9,909 nt of DNA from Sedimentisphaerales bacterium (GTDB lineage: Bacteria > Planctomycetota > Phycisphaerae > Sedimentisphaerales > SM23-30), in NCBI GenBank assembly GCA_030636065.1, contig DAOVXR010000033.1, forward strand, positions 1 through 9,909, in the 5' to 3' direction. Position numbers and translations under genes: made by a program. Below are positions 1 through 4,227 of the stretch, one piece after another. How positions within the stretch are numbered: the stretch's first letter is position 1; each line of letters starts with the position of its first letter. Below the pieces are notes generated by a model, which did no database searches, had not been told where the DNA came from, and saw nothing but the letters and a program-made list of their open reading frames with translations.

Positions 1-16
1 CCGCCATTTATTCTAA

Positions 17-37
17 CCCCCGATGTAAAATCGGGGG
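17..37. repeat. Perfect inverted repeat (hairpin)
   Basis: CCCCCGAT at 17-24 and ATCGGGGG at 30-37 form a perfect 8-bp stem around a 5-nt loop. No T-run follows on either strand, so this is more likely part of the intergenic palindromic repeats than a terminator. A second repeat follows about ten bases downstream. Confidence 0.6.
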
Positions 38-45
38 ACCCTCAA

Positions 46-69
46 GTAGGGTGCGATGTATCGCACCAT
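46..69 (+). repeat. TGTAGGG-type palindromic repeat, copy A
   Basis: The sequence GTAGGG leads into an 8-bp stem, GGTGCGAT (50-57) with ATCGCACC (60-67), and is followed by ATTTAA. The minus-strand reading of 5931-5960 has the same plan: TGTAGGG, a GC-rich stem-loop, then CCATTTAA. The GTAGGG head and CCATTTAA tail are conserved while the stem sequence varies in compensating fashion, as in REP-like intergenic elements. Confidence 0.5.
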
Positions 70-186
70 TTAATCTTTTCCTTATTAGGCCCGAAGGGGC
101 GAAAAAACGCAACTTATAAAAAGCGTGAACGGTTACTATTTTTTTCCTTTTGCAATCCTCTCTATCTTTGGCATAACCACAGATAA

Positions 187-253
187 CCGCCACGGTGCTC
201 GGGTCATACCCCTGCGTTGCCCTATCCCCCGTGACGGCAGGAGTATTGTATCA
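187..253 (-). other. Candidate structured transcript with possible promoter
   Basis: On the minus strand, CCGTCACGG (from 229-237) can pair with CCGTGGCGG (from 187-195). This gives a 9-bp stem with one G-U pair enclosing a G-rich loop with its own GGG/CCC pairing. Just upstream (minus strand, 245-253) is TGATACAAT, which resembles an extended -10 box; no good -35 is seen. I recognise no known RNA family, and no convincing protein is encoded. The stem is visible in the sequence; that it is transcribed is only a guess. Confidence 0.22.
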
Positions 254-284
254 TACATGCCGGAGGCCATAAAGCGTTAAACTC

Positions 285-309
285 CAAGGTTTTTGTACAC
301 AAAACCTTG
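285..309. terminator. Strong inverted repeat, possible terminator after vsr remnant
   Basis: CAAGGTTTT at 285-293 and AAAACCTTG at 301-309 form a perfect 9-bp stem with a 7-nt loop. It lies about 40 bases downstream of the minus-strand vsr remnant, where a terminator would be expected. It lacks a following T-run on that strand, so intrinsic termination is uncertain. Confidence 0.35.
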
Positions 310-345
310 ATAAAATCGCCAACTTTTTTGGATGAAAACCCATTT

Positions 346-628
346 TTACAAAAGCATCCTTTTCAAACGATTCACAACCAATTCGATATTGCGAAGTTTA
401 CATTGCCAGACAGTCACTACATGCTATCCCTGCTTTCGCAATAAGCGTTCTTTTCGGCGATCACGTTTTCTATTATCGACTACTTTTTGTTCCCAGAATT
501 TTCTGTTGGTTTTAGGGCGTCTTGCTAATTTGCAATTATGGTGACCATGCCAAAAACAACCATAAACAACCATAAACAAAAATAATCTTCCTGTGCCTTA
601 TGAGAACTAAATCTGGCTGGTAAATGCT
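346..628 (-). pseudogene. vsr: vsr remnant: very short patch repair endonuclease, broken
   Basis: Vsr endonucleases nick DNA at T:G mismatches produced by deamination at Dcm-methylated sites. Reading the minus strand from about 619 gives QPDLVLIRHRKIIFVYGC; after a frame change it continues with GCFWHGHHNCKLARRPKTN, then FWEQKVVDNRKRD, a stop, and HVVTVWQCKLRN, ending at a TAA at 346-348. This follows the E. coli Vsr order PDFVV, HGCFWHHHH, FWLEKI, ERDRR, GWRVLIVWECALRG, as I recall it. Three lesions are visible. The N-terminal roughly 45 residues are absent. A 10-bp tandem duplication (CAACCATAAA twice, 557-576) shifts the frame. An amber TAG at 424-426 replaces the conserved Trp after Gly. 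Removing one duplicated unit restores the frame exactly. It lies directly after the DUF2075 stop, on the same strand. Family assignment is confident; the gene is clearly dead. Confidence 0.85.
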
Positions 629-630
629 CC

Positions 631-1518
631 CTAAATTTCAGGGAAACCAATGTCTTTTAAATATTCATAGGTACTATCATAAAACTCGGGCCTACGAGTT
701 TGGTCTTTAGAATCACCCAAAGGGACTACAATTACCATGCCTTGACGGGCACGTGTTAAGAGAACACGATATGCGTTTTTAAGATAGTTTTTTCGTTCTT
801 CCTTTCTGATTTTAGTCCAGCGACTGCCGCGGAATGATCGATGCTCCCAACCTTTCTTTGAGTATCTAAAATCCGCATCCCATGTTACGCATGCCCAATC
901 AAGTTCTAGTCCCTGTATGTGAAACTCTGTAGCAACATGCTCAAGATAGTACGATGACCTTACATCATCTTTACCATTAAGAAACCAGTGTATAGGATTC
1001 ATGGGTGATTTGACATCAATTGCATGTGGTTTTAATCGTTCTGCTTGTGAAGATACAACAATCCCATAACGTTCTGACCCCCTCGCTTGGCTCCTTAACC
1101 ATTGTTTTGCTTTGCCAAGATATCGAGTAATTACTATTGGATATTTATTTATTTTCCCTAACGTCTTACGGGCCTCTTCGATATTAAGGTCGAGTAATTG
1201 CTTGACTAATAAAGAAACATTTTCAGCGCGAAATGAACGCATTGAAACACCAAGATGCAATTCGTCCTTGTACACAACATTGGGTTGCGATGTTAATTTG
1301 TCTAATATTTTTCCTGCTCCATATTCACTGTCAGTAAGTCTTGAAGAAATATAAATATGCCAGTCTGGATATGACTTTTTAAGTGATTCTATCCACTCGC
1401 CTATTCCAGCTTCACCAGTATTTATTTCCTGTCCTCCGCCAACAAGACATACAATGACGGCCCAATCTTGATGACGATCAAGGCACGATATCAAAAACTC
1501 TGGTTCAGACATCCCCAC
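631..1518 (-). pseudogene. DUF2075 helicase-like NTPase, C-terminal part only
   Basis: The 295 codons match the C-terminal half of DUF2075 proteins, P-loop NTPases related to superfamily 1 helicases. Visible landmarks: [13 protein letters not shown] (4-16), then [19 protein letters not shown] (24-42, motif III-like with Gln), [20 protein letters not shown] (198-217, motif V-like), and [16 protein letters not shown] (248-263, motif VI with its arginine). The Walker A and Walker B segments that should precede residue 1 are missing, so ATP hydrolysis is not expected. The nearest starts are GTG (1516-1518) and ATG (1510-1512); an in-frame TAG lies just upstream. These starts fall inside the remains of a DNA methyltransferase start, so a deletion appears to have joined the two genes. 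The C-terminus looks natural, ending at TAG 631-633. A vsr remnant follows immediately. The frame is still open, so decay may be recent, or a stub protein may be made. Confidence 0.8.
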
Positions 1519-1555
1519 AAAACATATCTATCGCCTTAAGTTTTGTTTTATGCAT
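1505..1555 (-). pseudogene. 5' remnant of DNA cytosine-5 methyltransferase (dcm-like)
   Basis: From an ATG at 1553-1555 the minus strand encodes [16 protein letters not shown] and then TGA (1505-1507). KAIDMFCG matches the start of C5 cytosine methyltransferases, where motif I (xIDLFCGAGG, the S-adenosylmethionine loop) follows a short N-terminal strand. Homology stops after FCG, and the same bases continue in another frame as the DUF2075 fragment. CGGAG sits 5 nt before the ATG as a plausible ribosome binding site, supporting a genuine former start. A methyltransferase beside vsr is the usual arrangement, which strengthens this call despite only about 13 informative residues. Confidence 0.6.
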
Positions 1556-1619
1556 CTATACTCCGTATCCCGCTTTATCCTGTTTATTGTCCAACCCCTT
1601 TTTGCTGACAACTAATCCC

Positions 1620-1652
1620 TAACCATCTTCGTTTTTCGTGCCTTCGTGTCAA
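1620..1652 (-). repeat. CACGAAG-type spacer repeat
   Basis: Read on the minus strand this is GACACGAAGGCACGAAAAAC followed by GAAGATGGTTAG. It is a degenerate short-period repeat of ACGAAG units. TTTAACCACGAAG at 9396-9408 belongs to the same style. It lies in the 133-bp gap between the dcm-like remnant and parB; nothing else is seen in that gap. Confidence 0.45.
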
Positions 1653-1688
1653 TAATATTCTTTAGCAGGCGCAGCCCATGCCCGCCAT

Positions 1689-2603
1689 TTACAACAACAT
1701 CTCTTTTATCCGATCGAAATCATCGAGGTTATAAAACTCTATAATAATACTGCCGCGATGCTGTTTGGCCCTCATTGTTTTTATTGTTACCTTAGTGCCT
1801 GTTGAGCGGGTCAATTCTCTTTCCAATTCGATTATATTGGCATTCTTATTCTCTGTTTTTTCAGTTGGTTTTTTTTCCTGTTGCTCCAGTTTCACTCGTT
1901 TTTCCAGTTCGCGAACGGACATATTTTTTTTGACGACCACCTCCGCAAGTTCCACTTGTTTATGCACATCTGATATACCCAACAATGCCCGTGCCTGGCC
2001 CATACTCAGAGCACCATCTTGGAGCATATTCTTGATTTCTTCCGGCAACTCACGCAGACGGATATAATTGGCAATGGTCGATCTGTCTTCGCCCAAACGC
2101 TCAGCCGCCTGCTGTTGGGTCAGCGAAAAATATTTTATATAATGTTCATAGGCATTCGCCCGTTCCAATACCGACAGATCACTGCGATGAATATTTTCTA
2201 TCAGCGCCCATTCCATAACCTGTTCTTCGCTGGCCTGCTTTATAATCGACGGGATAGTTTGCAGCCCCACCATTCGCATCGCTCGCAGACGCCTTTCGCC
2301 GGCTATCAATTGATAGCCATCACCCATCTGCCGCACCAGGATCGGCTGGATAAGCCCGTTGGCCTTGATTGATTCCGCCAATTCGAAAAGTTTTCCATCA
2401 TCCCAGTTTTGTCGCGGCTGATGTGGATTACGGTGTATCTTGTCTATAGGCAAATCAACAACAGCCGTTTCCACCAATTTGCTATCGATGGGAATTTGCG
2501 TATCGGTACCGGGCAGCCTTGCCTCTTCTTCGATCTCATGCATTCGAGTTGACGATAGCAACGAATCCAGACCCCTGCCCAATCTTTTTTTTACCTCTGA
2601 CAT
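1689..2603 (-). CDS. parB: Chromosome-partitioning protein ParB/Spo0J
   Basis: ParB is a CTP-dependent DNA clamp that loads at parS sites, spreads along DNA, and with ParA and SMC segregates the origin region. The 304-aa length is typical. Features in order: N-terminal RLGRGLDSLL (7-16), the segment that stimulates ParA ATPase; the ParB/Srx nucleotide-binding domain with GYQLIAGERRLRAM (96-109, the GERR box) and ENIHRSDLSVLERA (136-149); a helix-turn-helix around 162-183 (TQQQAAERLGEDRSTIANYI); a Lys/Glu-rich linker (about 236-256); and a C-terminal dimerisation region from about 258. AGAGG lies about 9 nt before the ATG. A perfect parS site is present about 585 bp upstream, confirming the pairing. 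Oddly, no parA precedes it; in most bacteria parA lies immediately upstream in the same operon, but here the upstream 580 bases are non-coding. Confidence 0.97.
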   Translation of the reverse strand: MSEVKKRLGRGLDSLLSSTRMHEIEEEARLPGTDTQIPIDSKLVETAVVDLPIDKIHRNPHQPRQNWDDGKLFELAESIKANGLIQPILVRQMGDGYQLIAGERRLRAMRMVGLQTIPSIIKQASEEQVMEWALIENIHRSDLSVLERANAYEHYIKYFSLTQQQAAERLGEDRSTIANYIRLRELPEEIKNMLQDGALSMGQARALLGISDVHKQVELAEVVVKKNMSVRELEKRVKLEQQEKKPTEKTENKNANIIELERELTRSTGTKVTIKTMRAKQHRGSIIIEFYNLDDFDRIKEMLL

Positions 2604-2620
2604 TTAATACCCTCTGTTAA

Positions 2621-2649
2621 AATTTATCCCAGTCTCGCAATACTGTCAT
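2621..2649 (-). promoter_or_regulatory. Candidate parB promoter
   Basis: On the minus strand, ATGACA (2644-2649; 5 of 6 against TTGACA) is separated by 17 bases from TAAATT (2621-2626; 4 of 6 against TATAAT). The expected start near 2614 leaves a leader of about 11 bases holding AGGG before the parB ATG. This is a consensus match only. Confidence 0.35.
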
Positions 2650-2701
2650 TTCAGGTAGCGACCAACGGGAGCGGGTTTTGCAATCCATCTCGAACAGAAG
2701 A

Positions 2702-2716
2702 AGTGGCTATGCCACT
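2702..2716. repeat. Small hairpin upstream of parB
   Basis: AGTGGC (2702-2707) and GCCACT (2711... effectively 2711-2716) form a 6-bp stem with a 3-nt TAT loop. It lies about 100 bases upstream of parB in the 2604-3187 non-coding stretch. No function is assignable. Confidence 0.4.
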
Positions 2717-2740
2717 CCTCGTAGCTTAATTATTGTATTT

Positions 2741-2762
2741 GTATGTTATATATATAACATAC
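2741..2762. promoter_or_regulatory. Perfect 22-bp AT-rich palindrome, possible operator
   Basis: The half-site GTATGTTATAT (2741-2751) is followed directly by its exact reverse complement (2752-2762) with no spacer. It lies in the non-coding stretch between parB and parS. The symmetry is what a dimeric regulator would bind, but no regulator gene is in the window. It could also be a bidirectional hairpin. Confidence 0.4.
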
Positions 2763-2860
2763 TTTCCCCAGTCCTTATGATCGATATTATTTGCATATCT
2801 GTTCCATCTCATTACAGCTTTATACCATTTATTTAAATACACACAAGTAAAATTTTTAGT

Positions 2861-2890
2861 AACTCTTCGCTCGTATGCTATTGAAAAAAA
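2861..2890 (+). repeat. Dispersed 30-bp repeat, copy 1
   Basis: This segment matches 4039-4068 at 25 of 30 positions; the shared cores are CTTCGCTC and TGCTATTGAAAAAA. Both copies lie in non-coding spacers on the same strand. It overlaps a weak open frame that I do not accept as a gene. Confidence 0.45.
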
Positions 2891-2920
2891 ACTATTCGGC
2901 GGAGTGCAAAAGCGCGCGCA

Positions 2921-2951
2921 TTTGCCGTGGTTTGCTCTTTTTTTCGGCAAA
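2921..2951. repeat. Inverted repeat TTTGCCG/CGGCAAA
   Basis: TTTGCCG (2921-2927) and CGGCAAA (2945-2951) can pair across a 17-nt loop and are followed by ATTTTCG. It could be a weak hairpin in the parB-parS spacer. Otherwise 2604-3128 holds only AT-rich sequence, and I see no gene or convincing DnaA-box cluster in it. Confidence 0.25.
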
Positions 2952-3128
2952 ATTTTCGTTCGATTTTTGTACATTTTATGGCAATAATGCCTTAGAATAG
3001 CAGGAAATCGTTAAAATTCATGTTGCAAAAAAGCAACGCCATCGGAAATATGCACGCTTTTGAGTACTAATTGTATATAAATGGCACATAATTGAACAAA
3101 TGCGCATCTGTGATTTTTGTAACAATTC

Positions 3129-3149
3129 AGCCGTTTCAGCGGTTTTTTT
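3129..3149 (+). terminator. Possible intrinsic terminator
   Basis: AGCCG (3129-3133) pairs with CGGTT (3140-3144) across a 6-nt loop and runs into TTTTTTT (3143-3149). The stem is short and includes a G-U pair. No plus-strand gene ends before it, so it would serve only an unseen short transcript. Confidence 0.25.
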
Positions 3150-3160
3150 ATTATTCTTCA

Positions 3161-3189
3161 TTGATACTTTTTCATTGATTCCTCATAAT
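3161..3189 (+). promoter_or_regulatory. Candidate sigma70-type promoter for ogt
   Basis: TTGATA (3161-3166) and CATAAT (3184-3189) each match consensus at 5 of 6 positions with an ideal 17-base spacer. The expected transcription start is about 3196-3197, inside the parS site. This is the best promoter match in the window. It places the in-frame ATG at 3188 upstream of the transcript, so that ATG would not be the ogt start. Confidence 0.6.
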
Positions 3190-3204
3190 GTTTCACGTGA
3201 AACA
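3189..3204. promoter_or_regulatory. parS: parS centromere site (ParB-binding)
   Basis: TGTTTCACGTGAAACA is a perfect 16-bp palindrome and an exact match to the bacterial parS consensus. The parB gene lies 585 bp away on the other strand. Sites of this kind load ParB clamps and usually cluster near the replication origin. It begins at the last base of the predicted ogt -10 box and covers the predicted transcription start. Confidence 0.95.
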
Positions 3205-3256
3205 ATTTATCGCTACCGTGTACTGCTTAGCAAGACAAGACCGTTTTCAACTTGTA

Positions 3257-3814
3257 ATGTCAATAATATTTGTAACATCCAAACCCTCGGCAAATACCGA
3301 ATATCGTTACGCCCCGGTAAAAACTTGTTGGGGTAGTTTGGCGTTTGTTTGTCGAGATTCCCTTGTTTGCCGGCTGTTCTTCGGCTTCTCCAAACCGCGG
3401 CATTTGTCAACAGAGATAAAAAATCATTTCCCAACCGCGTGTCTGGACAATAGCCTATTGAAGGGGTTACAGCGTGATTTGGCCGATTATTTCCACGGAC
3501 AGCACGTAGAGTTCAATTGCGGGATCGATCTGTCGTGGGCCGGCGATTTCACCAATCGCGTCTTACGACGCTGTAGCCGGCTAAAACCTGCTGAAACAAT
3601 GTCATATAAAGAATTGGCGAAACAAATCGGCAGCCCACGTGCCGCTCGCGCCGTTGGCAACGCATTAAGCAAAAACCGAATACCCCTTATTATTCCCTGT
3701 CATCGCATAATAACGTCAAATGACTCACCCGGTGGATTTTCCGCTCCCGGCGGAATAAACCTGAAAAAACGGCTCATAGAACATGAAGCAAGAATGACAA
3801 AGGGAATTATATAA
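3257..3814 (+). CDS. ogt: Methylated-DNA--protein-cysteine methyltransferase
   Basis: This suicide DNA-repair protein moves the methyl group from O6-methylguanine (and O4-methylthymine) to its own cysteine. With the start at 3257 it has 185 residues, near the usual 160-180. The C-terminal domain holds YKELAKQIGSPRAARAVGNA (117-136), the helix-turn-helix with the arginine finger, and the active-site motif IPCHRI with Cys148. GGFSAPGG and the KKRLIEHE tail follow. The frame is open further upstream to an ATG at 3188, but that would read MFHVKQ through parS and precede the predicted transcription start. The domain begins about residue 15 of the 3257 form (YRYAPVKTCWGSLAFV). No Shine-Dalgarno site is evident before 3257, so the exact start is unproven. 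It is convergent with cimA. Confidence 0.9.
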   Translation: MSIIFVTSKPSANTEYRYAPVKTCWGSLAFVCRDSLVCRLFFGFSKPRHLSTEIKNHFPTACLDNSLLKGLQRDLADYFHGQHVEFNCGIDLSWAGDFTNRVLRRCSRLKPAETMSYKELAKQIGSPRAARAVGNALSKNRIPLIIPCHRIITSNDSPGGFSAPGGINLKKRLIEHEARMTKGII

Positions 3815-3825
3815 GAACGACACAG

Positions 3826-3839
3826 ACCGACCGGTCGGT
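3826..3839. promoter_or_regulatory. Perfect GC-rich palindrome, operator-like
   Basis: ACCGACCGGTCGGT is a perfect 14-bp palindrome beginning 12 bases after the ogt stop. It resembles the short palindromes bound by TetR/AcrR-type repressors. No such regulator or regulated start is visible next to it, so the role is inference. Confidence 0.35.
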
Positions 3840-3854
3840 ACATATAAGCAAAAG

Positions 3855-3890
3855 GCCGACTGCCGTATGGGGAATATACGGCAAATCGGC
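3855..3890 (+). terminator. Strong two-part hairpin after ogt
   Basis: GCCGA (3855-3859) pairs with TCGGC (3886-3890), and inside it TGCCGTAT (3861-3868) pairs with ATACGGCA (3876-3883) around a 7-nt loop. Thirteen pairs interrupted by a small internal loop make this the strongest structure in the ogt-cimA gap. No T-run follows, so it may be a 3' stabiliser or other structured element. AAGGAGAT at 3904-3911 looks like a ribosome binding site, but no start codon follows at usable distance. Confidence 0.35.
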
Positions 3891-4038
3891 GGAAGCGCCG
3901 CGAAAGGAGATAAAAACGCTTCATCTGTATTCTACGCATTTTATGCCCCGGAAGTCAATATGGATTCAGTGAATAAGAATGGTCAATCAAAAAGAAATGA
4001 AAAAAAACTGCCAAATGTAGAGGTAAAATAAAATAGGC

Positions 4039-4068
4039 AACCCTTCGCTCAAGTGCTATTGAAAAAAG
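4039..4068 (+). repeat. Dispersed 30-bp repeat, copy 2
   Basis: It matches 2861-2890 at 25 of 30 positions. It is followed by GTAGGATAGGCTCCAGCCCA (4072-4091), which looks like a degenerate TGTAGGG-type element. The 3815-4227 spacer between the convergent ogt and cimA genes holds only such repeats and hairpins; I see no gene in it. Confidence 0.45.
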
Positions 4069-4101
4069 TCCCGTAGGATAGGCTCCAGCCCATGCTGTCT
4101 A

Positions 4102-4218
4102 ACTTTTTGCGAAGGCAGCCTTGTAGGGTTGGTCTATGGCCCACGCGATTTTCTAAAATAGTATAATTATGACGAAAATGGCGATTATCAGTACTGTTAA
4201 GGCACTTTTTGCGAAGGC
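4102..4218 (+). repeat. Direct repeat pair flanking a TGTAGGG element
   Basis: ACTTTTTGCGAAGGC occurs at 4102-4116 and again, identical over 15 bases, at 4204-4218. Between them lies TTGTAGGGTTGG (4121-4132), then CTATGGCCCACGCG (4134-4147) and ATAGTATAAT (4158-4167, containing TATAAT). The last two blocks recur before asnB at 7389-7402 (12 of 14) and 7427-7436 (9 of 10). This looks like a composite intergenic element bounded by direct repeats. Confidence 0.5.
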
Positions 4219-4227
4219 GACACACAA

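Noticed and set aside
8..193. 61-codon minus-strand open frame
   Set aside because: It reads through two palindromic repeats and a GCCCCTTCGGGC hairpin, with no domain signal.
332..544. 70-codon plus-strand open frame
   Set aside because: It is the antisense shadow of the vsr remnant, whose minus-strand reading has clear family motifs.
2418..2428. TGTGGATTA, one mismatch from a DnaA box
   Set aside because: It is a single site inside parB coding sequence with no cluster around it, so there is no support for an origin here.
2726..2974. 82-codon open frame on the minus strand between parB and parS
   Set aside because: It has no recognisable family, overlaps a dispersed repeat and palindromes, and its composition (many Asn, Lys, Tyr) matches AT-rich non-coding DNA.
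3188..3256. N-terminal extension of Ogt starting MFHVKQ
   Set aside because: These codons are the parS palindrome and lie upstream of or at the predicted transcription start; the extension matches nothing in the Ogt family.
3100..3336. 78-codon plus-strand open frame across parS
   Set aside because: It reads through the ogt promoter and parS in another frame and shows no family features.
3700..3939. 79-codon minus-strand open frame after ogt
   Set aside because: It overlaps the ogt 3' end in antisense and the strong hairpin, with no domain features.
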